DNA of 64,000 nt from Algibacillus agarilyticus. Lineage in GTDB: Bacteria > Pseudomonadota > Gammaproteobacteria > Enterobacterales > Alteromonadaceae. The notes beneath the pieces were generated by a model. It was not told the DNA's origin. It searched no databases and saw only the letters and a list, made by a program, of their open reading frames with translations. The DNA lies in assembly GCF_003286125.1 (NCBI RefSeq), contig NZ_QMED01000008.1:62001-126000 (forward strand), written 5' to 3'. A program made the position numbers and the translations under genes. Below, one piece after another: positions 8,941-18,690 of this stretch; position 1 is the stretch's first letter; every line of letters starts with the position of its first letter.

Positions 8941-8966
8941 AAGACGCTATCATGCGTCTTTTTTTG
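8941..8966 (+). terminator. Intrinsic terminator of the tRNA transcript
   Basis: AAGACGC / GCGTCTT (7 bp) with a 6-base loop, followed directly by a run of T, 12 bases after the CCA end. A classic rho-independent terminator for a single-gene tRNA unit. Confidence 0.85.
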
Positions 8967-9363
8967 TACCTAAAATTTGTTTCAAAATATAACCTCTATT
9001 TACCCATCCCTATTTTCACTACTCAAATGTCATAATAAATACACATCAATTGACTATTACACGCCAACTTTAAGTGCAAAATAAGCGAACTAAAGCTAAA
9101 TTAGCTGACCACCTCTCATTAATTTAAATTTTTTTTAATTAATGCCAAAAATATTAATTATCAATTAAATCACTAACTTAATAACTCGATTCTTTAGTAA
9201 ATACCTACCGGCTGACCGCCTTACCAAAACAAAGACATACAACATGATTGCATTACCAATTATGTTAATGTATTGTTTAAAACATGTTCTGGTTAAGTAA
9301 CTTAATCCAGTAACAATTTAAACAGTTATTACTTTAACTAAAAACAATGAGTAAGGTTATTCA
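8967..9363. other. Intergenic region before the beta-helix gene
   Basis: About 400 very AT-rich bases without a gene. An imperfect AT inverted repeat (ATTAATTTAAATT... TTAATTAAT) lies at about 9118-9143. The promoter of the secreted beta-helix gene must lie here, but no convincing -35/-10 pair or operator could be picked out by eye. Confidence 0.4.
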
Positions 9364-10842
9364 ATGAATCTACATACAAAATCAACATTTAAATTATCGT
9401 GTTTATTAAGCGCCTGCATTTTACCTTTTAGTCATTTTGCCTGGGCCGATACATTGGAAGTAAATAACGCAACTCAATTACAAAACGCTTTAAAAAATGC
9501 AGCACCCGGTGATGAAATATTACTATTGGGTGGTTCATATTTAGGTGATAAGGCCACGAGTGGCAGCACTAAAGCACACTTTTTTAGTAGTAAATCAGGT
9601 ACCGCAAGCAACCCAATTACTGTACGCAGTAAATATAAAAGCCAAAAACAAACCATAAAAGGCAGCTCGGTAGATTCTGGATATCTATTTTATTTAACGG
9701 GTGATCACTGGGTTATTAAAGATCTGAAATTTACAAAAGCACAAAAAGGTATCATGTTAGAAGGTGCCAACAATAATACGATTGACAATGTAGAACTCTG
9801 GAATATAGGTGCTGAAGCTGTACATATGCGTTATTACAGCAGTAATAATATTTTATCTAATTGCTATATTCATGACACCGGTAAACGAACAGGCCAAGAA
9901 GGTTTTGGTGAAGGCGTTTATATAGGTACTCATGATGGTCATACGGCTGAAAAACTCGATAAAAGCGATAATAACCGTATTGGTGGTTGTTCGATTGGTC
10001 CTAACGTAACGGCAGAAGCATTTGATATAAAAGCCGGTGTTAAAGGAACCATTATTGAATCTAATTACATTAATGGCAGTGGTATTATAGGAACTTCAGG
10101 CAGCCCAGCAGCCGATAGCTTTATAGACCTAAAAGGGACAGATAATATCATTAGAAATAACCGCATGGATTGGAATAATGATAGCAATATAGACCACGCA
10201 ATTTTTACTTATCAAGAACATCGATCTTCAAATATTTATGATAATGAATTTACATTAAGCAGTTCTTCTCCAACCTATAAATTACTAGAAGAAACCGTGC
10301 ATGATGCCAATAATGTTCGATTAGACGGCGGAACTAAAATTGTTCAAGCGGATTATCAACTGAGAAAAATCGACGATGCAATGGACTCAAGTATTGAAAA
10401 GCCAGCTTATACTTACCCATGTTATGACGAGTTAACCAATGGCTGTGGCACCGTGCCTAATGATACCGATACCAGCGAACCAGATGATACAGACACCACA
10501 GAGCCAGATGACGGCGACGATACAACTGAATCACCGACTACACCACCAATAACGGGTAATTGCGCGGGTACAGAAACCGTTAACTGGAACAGCAAAACAG
10601 AAATAAGCATTGCCAATACAAATTGTATTAGCTTTCCAAATGATTTGGCCAATGAAACATTACAAGCATGGGACAGTGATGCAAATTCGTCTTGCAACTT
10701 CAGAGGGCTAATAGAATCAACAGATGGAGCAGTAAGTGTTTCTGTAACCGCAAACTATCATTCATTCTCAAATTTAAGCGGCAAAACATTTAAATTAATC
10801 CCAAGTAATAATTGCCAATATATAAAAGTCAGAGCTTACTAA
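9364..10842 (+). CDS. Secreted right-handed parallel beta-helix protein (polysaccharide lyase-like)
   Basis: 492 residues. A signal peptide ends at FAWA (about 28). Residues about 30-335 form repeated short strands with Asn ladders (NNTIDNVELWNIG, NNILSNCYIHD, DNIIRNNRMDWNN), typical of pectate-lyase-like beta-helices. The motifs GEGVYIGT and GPNVTAEAFDIKAG mark a group annotated only as beta-helix repeat proteins. An Asp/Thr/Pro linker (about 360-395) leads to an 80-residue C-terminal domain with four cysteines, perhaps carbohydrate-binding. A role in polysaccharide breakdown is inferred from fold and the GH16 genes elsewhere in the window; no lyase family can be assigned. Confidence 0.8.
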   Translation: MNLHTKSTFKLSCLLSACILPFSHFAWADTLEVNNATQLQNALKNAAPGDEILLLGGSYLGDKATSGSTKAHFFSSKSGTASNPITVRSKYKSQKQTIKGSSVDSGYLFYLTGDHWVIKDLKFTKAQKGIMLEGANNNTIDNVELWNIGAEAVHMRYYSSNNILSNCYIHDTGKRTGQEGFGEGVYIGTHDGHTAEKLDKSDNNRIGGCSIGPNVTAEAFDIKAGVKGTIIESNYINGSGIIGTSGSPAADSFIDLKGTDNIIRNNRMDWNNDSNIDHAIFTYQEHRSSNIYDNEFTLSSSSPTYKLLEETVHDANNVRLDGGTKIVQADYQLRKIDDAMDSSIEKPAYTYPCYDELTNGCGTVPNDTDTSEPDDTDTTEPDDGDDTTESPTTPPITGNCAGTETVNWNSKTEISIANTNCISFPNDLANETLQAWDSDANSSCNFRGLIESTDGAVSVSVTANYHSFSNLSGKTFKLIPSNNCQYIKVRAY

Positions 10843-10881
10843 CGAGGCTAATATTTTCTGGACCATAAATTGTTAAACAAT

Positions 10882-10923
10882 AAAAAATCGCGTTATTCAC
10901 TTATGGAATGACGCGATTTTTTT
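10882..10923. terminator. Bidirectional intrinsic terminator
   Basis: An inverted repeat, AAAAAATCGCGT / ACGCGATTTTTT, with an inner ATTC/GAAT pairing, lies between the convergent beta-helix and phosphopantetheinyl transferase genes. The A-run and T-run on the two sides let it act in both directions. Confidence 0.85.
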
Positions 10924-10968
10924 ATATTTTGCATAAACGCAATAATAAATAGAGCCGAATGAATAAAG

Positions 10969-11742
10969 TTAACTCGACATTTCAATGTCCAGCGCAACCG
11001 ATTCTATAAAACCTAAACTATTAAATGATTTACCAATCAGTTGGAACGGATTAGTTGATTTAACCGCTAAAGAAAGCACATGATCGGCTTTACTCTTAAG
11101 GTGATAGAATTGATATTGTTCTTTTAACTCTGCCAATTCACCTTTACCGGAATAAGCAATATTTTGTTCATCAAACCTAAAGCTAAATTGATCAAGCGGC
11201 AAAGATAAACCTTTACCTTCAGCTTTAATAAAAGCCTCTTTTAACGTCCAAATTTGATAAAAAGCATGTCGCTGGTGTTCAGTATCAAGGCTTTGTATAT
11301 AATCACTCTCGGGGCTTGAAAAGAAACGTGCGGCAATATCTGAATATTCACGTAACGCATCTACATGTTCGATATCAATACCCACATCAACGCCCGAGCT
11401 CACGGCACACACGATTTGTTGTCGTGTATGAGATAAGTTAAACGGTAATAAAAAAGGCATTTTTTGATTAGCAATACTCGGTTTACCAAATGCATTCGTT
11501 TTAAAGTGCCAATACTCCGGCGAGATACCCGAGAAATAATGCGATAAAATTTTTCGGATAAATAACCGAGTGACTAAATAACGTAGTTGATCGGCTTCAA
11601 ATTTAAATTCGGATAATTTTTTTTGTTCTGCGGCGTTTAATAAATGGCCTTCACTGGCTTTAAGATGGGCAAAATCAAACTGTTCTGTTGATGCTTGCCA
11701 TATTTCAATGGTATTAGCCACAATGGGATGAGATTGAGACAT
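10969..11742 (-). CDS. 4'-phosphopantetheinyl transferase, Sfp/EntD type
   Basis: 257 residues. The enzyme transfers phosphopantetheine from coenzyme A to carrier-protein serines. The family motifs are present: VGIDIEHVD (Mg2+-binding Asp and Glu) and WTLKEAFIKAEGKGLS, plus FNLSHTR in the N-terminal half. The two-domain length (about 230-260) marks the Sfp type rather than the 120-residue AcpS. No polyketide, non-ribosomal peptide or PUFA synthase is in the window, so the substrate is unknown. The downstream terminator is shared with the beta-helix gene; the unknown membrane-protein gene lies 29 bases upstream and may be co-transcribed. Confidence 0.9.
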   Translation of the reverse strand: MSQSHPIVANTIEIWQASTEQFDFAHLKASEGHLLNAAEQKKLSEFKFEADQLRYLVTRLFIRKILSHYFSGISPEYWHFKTNAFGKPSIANQKMPFLLPFNLSHTRQQIVCAVSSGVDVGIDIEHVDALREYSDIAARFFSSPESDYIQSLDTEHQRHAFYQIWTLKEAFIKAEGKGLSLPLDQFSFRFDEQNIAYSGKGELAELKEQYQFYHLKSKADHVLSLAVKSTNPFQLIGKSFNSLGFIESVALDIEMSS

Positions 11743-11771
11743 TGAAACAGCGTCCTTTAATATAAATAGTA

Positions 11772-12533
11772 TTAAGTCGAATGGGGAGGTGCATCATGAG
11801 TGTTAAAAACATCTCTATCAGCACTCGCTAAATATTTTTGTTCTAAGTTATTGGCTATCATTATTTTTTGCCAGATTTTCCCGCTTAAATTGCTGCATAA
11901 TAATTCAACTTCATTAACCGCATTAGTAACAACAGGATCAGGAAAATGCTTAACATAAAGCGCTGAAAGTTTACCTACCAGCGAAAGTGTCTCTGAACAA
12001 TAGTCAAGATATCGTTGTAATTCAAATACATTCATACATCGCATGGGCGATGATGACGTACTTATCCCTTTACCTGTCGCATAATAAGGATCTTTTGTCA
12101 GTTGTAACATATCAATCACATGTGCTAATTCACGTAAATTATGCAACGAACGAATTAACCGCGAACGTTTAATTCGGGTTTCAACCGAAAACAAAAAGAA
12201 TATACCCGCACCCGCTAAAATAATATTATTAAAAATAGATTCACTAATTTGTACAAACGTAACTTGCGTTACCGCCGGTCCTTTAGGCGCATCAAATTGC
12301 AACCATGAATACGTAATTAAGCTAAAGGCAATCGTAATTAATCCAACAACGCCTAAGCGCAACCAAATATTAGGCTTATTAATCCATTTTATGTCTTCAC
12401 TGCTTTTAGCCGCCATGGTTTTTAAATCTTGCGCGATGTGTTTTAAACGAGAATCAGGAAAACGTTCGTCGATGCGTTGATGCAGTAAATCAATCGTTTC
12501 GACTAACTTACTAAAGTCGAGCCTTATGTGCAT
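11772..12533 (-). CDS. Uncharacterised two-helix membrane protein
   Basis: 253 residues. Two transmembrane segments are visible: about 75-100 (LGVVGLITIAFSLITYSWLQF) and about 108-130 (FNNIILAGAGIFFLFSV). Both ends look cytoplasmic and helical; the second half contains a conserved-looking stretch from residue 133 (RIKRSRLIRSLHNLRELAHV). I do not recognise the family. It lies just upstream of the Sfp-type transferase gene on the same strand and is divergent from the RND efflux operon. It could be a structural or sensory membrane protein, but nothing supports a specific function. Confidence 0.75.
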   Translation of the reverse strand: MHIRLDFSKLVETIDLLHQRIDERFPDSRLKHIAQDLKTMAAKSSEDIKWINKPNIWLRLGVVGLITIAFSLITYSWLQFDAPKGPAVTQVTFVQISESIFNNIILAGAGIFFLFSVETRIKRSRLIRSLHNLRELAHVIDMLQLTKDPYYATGKGISTSSSPMRCMNVFELQRYLDYCSETLSLVGKLSALYVKHFPDPVVTNAVNEVELLCSNLSGKIWQKIMIANNLEQKYLASADRDVFNTHDAPPHST

Positions 12534-12714
12534 AAATGTACCTTAAAATGGTGAATGAAAAATTTTCTATTGTTATTGTAAGACCAATTGTAAGCTGCTG
12601 TATTTATTTTGTCACTGCGCCAAAGCCGTTTAAATGTTAACTTTTGTTAATTACCTTTAAATTAAGATCGCATCTTTCTATACTCAGGTTTACCTCTCTA
12701 TCGAACAGAAATTT

Positions 12715-14094
12715 ATGAATTTTCGTTATTGCCTTATTCCTATTATCTGTTGCTTAGCGGCTTGCAACACAACCAAAAATATTAGTTCGCAAGCTCACTC
12801 GCCTTCGGTACCCGCACAATGGAGCATCAGTGAACTACCGGTAACTAAAAAAAACTGGTTACAAAACATCACAACACCGAGTTTAAATAAAAAAATTCAA
12901 ACGGCGTTACAAAAAAACCATCAAATACAACAACAGTATCTAGCCGTTCAAATGGCAGAGCAAGATGTGCTCATTGCCGGAGCGGCTTTATGGCCAAGTT
13001 TAGATGGTGATTTATCGGCCAGCCGAAGAGGCAGAGAAAGTGGTGTTGATAACAGCTTTGGTGTCGATTTAAAAGTCAGTTACGAAGTGGATTTATGGCA
13101 AAAACAAAGCGAAGCACACCGCCAAGCGAACTTACAATTAATGAATAAAAAAAGTGTGTTAAAAAGCAGGCAAGACAAACTCGTGGCGGATGTGATTAAT
13201 GCCTATTATCAAACCATAAAAGAGCAACAACTTAAACATTTATATCAACTTCAAGTTGAATACACTCATCAGCAAGTCGATATAATCGAGTCTGGCTATT
13301 CAGCTGGTTTAAACGATGCACTAGACGTTTATTTAGCCCGCAATACGCTAAGTAACGAACGAGCAAAATTAGCAGCACAAAATCAAACCTTAACTGAACA
13401 AGTTCGAAAATTACAACGTCTGCAAGGCGTTTACCCAACGGGTATAAATGAAATAACAGACGAATTACCAACTGATTTACCGTCGCCTCCGATTGTGATG
13501 CCACTTGACGTACTTAAACGAAAACCTGAAATACAAGCGAGCTGGCAACAACTATTAATAAAAGACGCAGCATTAGCCATTGCGCATAAACAACGTTTTC
13601 CACGATTAACCTTATCGGCATCAATAGGTCAATCTAATGAAATACTTTCAGACGTTTTATCTAGCTCATCGTTGGCATGGTCACTTGTTAGTGGGCTTGC
13701 CTTACCTATTTTTGATGCCGGCAGGTTAGCCGCTTTAGAAGATAAAGCGCGTTTAAGCTTGCAACAAGCCGAACAACAATATTTAGATACGCTTTATAAT
13801 GCGCTAAGCCAAGTTGAGAATACGCTGAGCAAAACGCAAACATTACAAAATAGGTATCAACAAACCCTAATAGCCAAACAAAATGCCGAATTAGCGCAAG
13901 CTCTCGCATTTGAGAAATATCAAAAAGGTTTAATTGAATACACCACCGTTTTAGATGCCCAGCAACGTGCAATTAATGCCAATAGCAGCGAAATTCAATT
14001 GCGCTACACCATGATTGAAAATCACATTGCCGTTTTTGTCGCACTTGGCGGCGACTTTGTTGCTGGCTTAACTCCTTTATTCGAGGTTGAATAA
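12715..14094 (+). CDS. Outer-membrane efflux factor, TolC/NodT family lipoprotein
   Basis: 459 residues. A lipobox (CCLAACN, Cys21) predicts a lipidated outer-membrane protein. Two repeated OEP domains follow, rich in long amphipathic helices (Gln/Ala/Leu). The segment SYEVDLWQKQSEAHRQA and the second-repeat LALPIFDAGRLAALEDKA are hallmark TolC-family sequences. It forms the exit duct for the RND pump encoded by the next two genes. The stop codon overlaps the start of the adaptor gene (TAATG), so the genes are translationally coupled. Confidence 0.93.
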   Translation: MNFRYCLIPIICCLAACNTTKNISSQAHSPSVPAQWSISELPVTKKNWLQNITTPSLNKKIQTALQKNHQIQQQYLAVQMAEQDVLIAGAALWPSLDGDLSASRRGRESGVDNSFGVDLKVSYEVDLWQKQSEAHRQANLQLMNKKSVLKSRQDKLVADVINAYYQTIKEQQLKHLYQLQVEYTHQQVDIIESGYSAGLNDALDVYLARNTLSNERAKLAAQNQTLTEQVRKLQRLQGVYPTGINEITDELPTDLPSPPIVMPLDVLKRKPEIQASWQQLLIKDAALAIAHKQRFPRLTLSASIGQSNEILSDVLSSSSLAWSLVSGLALPIFDAGRLAALEDKARLSLQQAEQQYLDTLYNALSQVENTLSKTQTLQNRYQQTLIAKQNAELAQALAFEKYQKGLIEYTTVLDAQQRAINANSSEIQLRYTMIENHIAVFVALGGDFVAGLTPLFEVE

Positions 14095-15458
14095 TGCGCT
14101 CAATAAGTAAGAAAAAAATAATTCCAATTGCAATTCTCGCCGGTACCGCGCTTGTCGCGTTTTTCATTTTTAGCAATCCACCTCAAACCAAGCGTCAACC
14201 TGCAGATAGAGGTAATAAACTGTCAGTCAGTGTGCAACAGTTAAAAGCACAAGATATTCCAGTGGTCATTAACAGCTTTGGTCGAGTTCAACCTCGAACC
14301 GAAGGCGTGTTAATTGCGCAAGTATCCGGGCAAATCAAACAAGTTAGTCCTAATTTTCGTGCTGGTGGCTTTTTTAAACAAAATGAAGTGCTATTAACGC
14401 TCGATGATCGCGATCACATTGCGAATGTAAAAATAGCGCAAGCAAATTTACTTTCAGCACAACAAAAGCAATTAGAAGAACAAGCTAAATCAGAACTTGC
14501 CCTCATCGATTGGCAACGTTTAGGAAAAGGCAAAGAAGCCAATGCACTTGTTTTACGTAAACCTCAACTTGCGGTAGTAAAAGCCAACGTTTTATCAGCT
14601 GAAGCTCAGCTTGCTAAAGCAGAGTTAGCTTTAGAGCGCACTAAAATCATTGCACCTTATGATGGTAGGATCTTAAGCAAAAAAGTAGATGTTGGCCAAG
14701 TTGTTACCAGCAATGCACAGCTGGCTGATATCTATGCTACCGATTATGTTGAAGTTAGATTGCCAATCAAAAATGCGGATCTTAACTTATTGGTCCTGCC
14801 TGAAAGCAGCTCGGCTTCAGCTGATCGCTTAGCAGTTGAATTCACCTCGTCTATTAGCACACAAAAAGTATGGCAAGGCACCTTAGTTAGAACAGAAGGG
14901 GCAATAAACACAGAATCACAACAATTATATGTGGTGGCACAAATTAACGCGCCTTACCAAAATAAAAACGAACAGTCTTTAAAAATTGGCGAATATGTAA
15001 GCGCTAAAATTCAAGGCAAAATGATTAACAATGCTATTAGTATTCCGAACAACACTTTATATCAAGGTACTTACGTATTCACGGTGAAAGATGATGTTCT
15101 ACAACGTAAAGACGTGTTACTGCTTTGGCAAAATAGTCAATACGCGATCGTTAAATCGGGTTTACAAGCCGACGAATATTTAGTGACTACACCTTTAGGC
15201 CAGGTTACGTCAGGCACACGAGTTAAACCAAGTAACATGCCGCCAAACAATGATTCGATAGCGAAAAAAGCAAAAAGAACTCAACCAACTGACACTGACA
15301 CTTTAATGCAAAAGTTCGAGAGTTTACCCGCTGAAAGACAAAAAAAAATAAAACAACAAGCGGCAAAACAAAACAAGAGTATTATCGAAATAATGCAAGC
15401 TAAACGCGAACAGCGCCAGACGCGATCAGGCGAAAACAAACGTGAGGCTACATTATGA
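14094..15458 (+). CDS. RND efflux periplasmic adaptor (membrane fusion protein)
   Basis: 454 residues. An N-terminal membrane anchor (about 8-24) is followed by barrel-sandwich/lipoyl-like segments: VSGQIKQVSPNFRAGGFFKQNEVLLTL and, after a coiled-coil hairpin of about 70 residues, IIAPYDGRILSKKVDVGQVV. A beta-barrel domain follows. The C-terminal 70 residues are very rich in Lys, Gln and Arg and look disordered. It bridges the inner-membrane pump to the outer-membrane factor. It overlaps the upstream gene by one base and the downstream gene by four. Confidence 0.92.
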   Translation: MRSISKKKIIPIAILAGTALVAFFIFSNPPQTKRQPADRGNKLSVSVQQLKAQDIPVVINSFGRVQPRTEGVLIAQVSGQIKQVSPNFRAGGFFKQNEVLLTLDDRDHIANVKIAQANLLSAQQKQLEEQAKSELALIDWQRLGKGKEANALVLRKPQLAVVKANVLSAEAQLAKAELALERTKIIAPYDGRILSKKVDVGQVVTSNAQLADIYATDYVEVRLPIKNADLNLLVLPESSSASADRLAVEFTSSISTQKVWQGTLVRTEGAINTESQQLYVVAQINAPYQNKNEQSLKIGEYVSAKIQGKMINNAISIPNNTLYQGTYVFTVKDDVLQRKDVLLLWQNSQYAIVKSGLQADEYLVTTPLGQVTSGTRVKPSNMPPNNDSIAKKAKRTQPTDTDTLMQKFESLPAERQKKIKQQAAKQNKSIIEIMQAKREQRQTRSGENKREATL

Positions 15459-18400
15459 TCGCTTGGTTTGCTCGTAATCATGTGGCGGCTAATTTATTGA
15501 TGATATCGCTACTCATTGCAGGTTTATTCTCTGTATCGCAGCGTATCCCGCTTGAAATTTTTCCCTCTTTTGAATCGAATAGGATTAACGTAAACGTATC
15601 ATTACGAGGTGCAACACCAGAAGACGTAGAGCAAGGTGTCGCGATAAGAATAGAAGAATCAGTTCAAGATTTGGAAGGCATAGAGCAAATAAGCAGTCGT
15701 TCTTCTGAGGGCTCCGCAAGTGTGAGTATTCGGGTTGAAAGTGATTATGATGCCCGAGAGTTATTAGCGGATATCAAAAGTCGAGTCGATGCGATCAATA
15801 CCTTTCCTGTTGAAGCCGAAAAGCCACGTGTTTCATTAGCCCAACGTAAACGAGAAGTGTTAACCGTTACGGTGGCATCTGAATATTCTGAATTAGAAAT
15901 CAGAAAATTTGCTGAAAATGTGCGCGATGATTTATTAAAAATAGAAGGGATAACCCAAGTCGAACTTGACGGCGTTCGTAACTACGAACTGACCATCGAA
16001 ATAGCTCAAGATAAATTACAACAATATAACCTCACTTTAAACCAAATTGCATCGGCTATTGGCAGTAGCTCAGTAGATGCATCAGCAGGTAATATGCGCA
16101 CTTCAGGTGGCGATATTTTACTCCGATCAAAAGGTCAAGCTTATTATAAAGATGAATTTGCTCATATTGTGATCAAAACACTGCCTGATGGGAGTGTTTT
16201 AACGTTAAATGATATCGCGTCTATTTCTGATGCGTTTGAAGAAACGCCCATTAAAACACGTTTTAATGGGCAACAAGCTGCGTTTATTGAGGTTTACCGT
16301 ATTGGCCAGCAAAGTGCGATAGATGTCGCCGAAAAAGTCAGAAACTATATTGATAAACGCCAATCTACACTGCCTCAAGGTTTTAAATTAAGCTACTGGG
16401 ATGATGATTCACAGATTGTGAAAAATCGATTAACAACCTTGATCACAAATGCTCTGCAAGGTGGTCTACTGGTTATGGCTTTGTTAACCTTGTTTTTGCG
16501 CCCTTCCATTGCGTTTTGGGTTTCGGTTGGCATTCCGGTTTCATTTATGGGCGCATTTATCGCGATGCCTATTTTTGGCATTACCTTAAATATAATGAGT
16601 TTATTTGGGTTTATACTCGTACTGGGTATTGTGGTTGACGACGCCATTGTCACTGGCGAAAATATTTATACTCATATGCGCAATGCCGAATCCAGCGAAC
16701 ATGCCGTTATTAAAGGCACACAAGAAGTCGCACTACCGGTTACTTTTGGCATTTTAACCACGGTGGCTGCATTTTTACCTTTAGCCTTTATTGAAGGCTC
16801 ACGGAGTGTCTTGTTTGCTCAACTGCCTTACATTGTGATACCCGTTTTACTTTTTTCGTTAATCGAATCTAAATTTGTTTTACCGGCTCATTTAAAATTT
16901 GTAAAGCTAAGAGATAATACCAAGCCTCCAGGCCGCTTTACTGTTTTTCAACAACGCTTTGCAGACGGCTTTGAAGCTGCAATTTTAAAGTATTACCAAC
17001 CCTTGTTAAAAAAATCACTCAACAATAAAGGCACAACGTTAAGTGTATTTGTTGCCATGTTTATTTTAGTGTTAAGTTTAATTCTGAGCGGCTGGAATAA
17101 ATTTACATTCTTCCCCCGTATACCCAGTGAAACCGTGCGCATGAATTTAACCATGCCAGCCGGAACACCGTTTGAAGTCACAGATGCACTTATTAGTCGG
17201 ATCTCTGAAGCGGCCTACCAAATACAAACTAAATACACAGATGATGAGCAACAAAGTATTGTACTCAATATATTATCTAGAACAGGTTCACGCGGTGGGG
17301 CATCTAATGTTGGCTCAGTGCGTTTTGAAATCCAACCACCTGAAATACGCTCTATTGATATATCGTCTAAACAGCTGTTAGCAGAGTGGCGACGCGCTAT
17401 TGGTGATCTTCCGGGTGCAGAAACGGTGACGTTCAGAGCTGAAATAGGCCGCTCATCGGATCCAATTGATGTGCAACTCAATGCAAGTTCATTACAAACA
17501 TTAAAAGATGTAGCCGAAAAGGTAAAACAACGTCTAGCAACCTACCCAACAGTTTACGATATAAGTGATAGCTTATCTAACGGTAAACAAGAGCTGCAAA
17601 TAGAGTTAACACCGTTAGGTCAATCTTTAGGTTTAACTCGCAGTAACATTAGTCGCCAAATACGTAATGCTTATTTTGGTTCTGAGGTGCAACGTGTGCA
17701 ACGTGGCCGTGACGATGTAAGAGTCATGGTGCGTTTACCTCTTAATGAACGCCAATCGTTAGCTGACTTGCAAAAAATGCTAATCGAAACAAAAACAGGT
17801 CAAGTCCCGTTAAGTCATTTAGTTACCTTAATTCCGGGTACCAGCCCATCGACAATACGAAGAATCGATCGATACCGCACGGTTAACGTCACCGCAGATG
17901 TTGAAAAAAGCAATACCAATATGACTGTACTACAAGCCGATTTAAAAATATTTTTAGATGAACTTGTCGAACAATACCCCAGTGTTAGTCATTCATTAGA
18001 AGGTGAAGCTAAAGAACAACGTGAATCTTTTGGTTCATTAGCTTGGGGGTTACTGATTGTATTCTTTATTATTTATTGTTTACTCGCGATCCCTTTTAAA
18101 TCATACACTCAACCTTTAATTGTCATGAGTATTATACCTTTTGGCTTATTGGGCGCGGTTATGGGTCATTGGATCATGGCAATGGACTTAACCATTATGA
18201 GTGTACTCGGTATGATGGCGTTAATTGGCGTTGTTGTGAATGATTCACTGGTTTTGGTCGATTATATCAATAAAAAACGCTTAGAAAGCGATGGACTCAT
18301 GCAAGCCGTATTAATGGCAGGAGCCGCTAGGTTTAGACCGGTCATGTTAACCAGTTTAACAACGTTTATTGGTTTAATGCCTCTATTGTTTGAGCAACAA

Positions 18401-18550
18401 ACTCAAGCTCAGTTTTTGATTCCGATGGCAGTATCACTCGGGTTTGGTATTTTATTTGCGACCTTAATTACGCTTATTTTAGTCCCCGTTAATTACATAT
18501 TGTTGGATAGCTTTCTTACCAAAATAAACCAAAATAAAAGAGTCTATTAA
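15455..18550 (+). CDS. RND-family efflux pump, AcrB/HAE type
   Basis: 1031 residues, normal for a proton-driven AcrB-type pump. The pattern is one N-terminal helix, a large periplasmic loop, helices 2-6, a second loop, and helices 8-12. The family motif GIVVDDAIVTGENIY around helix 4 carries the paired aspartates for proton relay. GVVVNDSLVLVDYIN is the symmetric helix-10 motif. Substrates cannot be read from sequence; the pump is more HAE-like than heavy-metal CusA-like. No regulator gene adjoins the operon. The start overlaps the adaptor stop (ATGA). Confidence 0.93.
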   Translation: MIAWFARNHVAANLLMISLLIAGLFSVSQRIPLEIFPSFESNRINVNVSLRGATPEDVEQGVAIRIEESVQDLEGIEQISSRSSEGSASVSIRVESDYDARELLADIKSRVDAINTFPVEAEKPRVSLAQRKREVLTVTVASEYSELEIRKFAENVRDDLLKIEGITQVELDGVRNYELTIEIAQDKLQQYNLTLNQIASAIGSSSVDASAGNMRTSGGDILLRSKGQAYYKDEFAHIVIKTLPDGSVLTLNDIASISDAFEETPIKTRFNGQQAAFIEVYRIGQQSAIDVAEKVRNYIDKRQSTLPQGFKLSYWDDDSQIVKNRLTTLITNALQGGLLVMALLTLFLRPSIAFWVSVGIPVSFMGAFIAMPIFGITLNIMSLFGFILVLGIVVDDAIVTGENIYTHMRNAESSEHAVIKGTQEVALPVTFGILTTVAAFLPLAFIEGSRSVLFAQLPYIVIPVLLFSLIESKFVLPAHLKFVKLRDNTKPPGRFTVFQQRFADGFEAAILKYYQPLLKKSLNNKGTTLSVFVAMFILVLSLILSGWNKFTFFPRIPSETVRMNLTMPAGTPFEVTDALISRISEAAYQIQTKYTDDEQQSIVLNILSRTGSRGGASNVGSVRFEIQPPEIRSIDISSKQLLAEWRRAIGDLPGAETVTFRAEIGRSSDPIDVQLNASSLQTLKDVAEKVKQRLATYPTVYDISDSLSNGKQELQIELTPLGQSLGLTRSNISRQIRNAYFGSEVQRVQRGRDDVRVMVRLPLNERQSLADLQKMLIETKTGQVPLSHLVTLIPGTSPSTIRRIDRYRTVNVTADVEKSNTNMTVLQADLKIFLDELVEQYPSVSHSLEGEAKEQRESFGSLAWGLLIVFFIIYCLLAIPFKSYTQPLIVMSIIPFGLLGAVMGHWIMAMDLTIMSVLGMMALIGVVVNDSLVLVDYINKKRLESDGLMQAVLMAGAARFRPVMLTSLTTFIGLMPLLFEQQTQAQFLIPMAVSLGFGILFATLITLILVPVNYILLDSFLTKINQNKRVY

Positions 18551-18573
18551 AAATAGTCCTCTTAAATTAAAAT

Positions 18574-18610
18574 AAAAAAGCCGTAAAATATTAATACTTT
18601 ACGGCTTTTT
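18574..18610. terminator. Intrinsic terminator after the RND operon
   Basis: AAAAAGCCGTAAA / TTTACGGCTTTTT (13-bp stem, 10-base loop), 24 bases after the pump stop codon. The symmetrical A- and T-runs make it bidirectional, also serving the convergent DUF2750 gene. Confidence 0.9.
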
Positions 18611-18690
18611 AACGCTTACCTTTGTATTTAAAATCACAAGGTCATTAACTAAAAGTCAGCGACAAACTAACGACACGTAAATAAACTCAA

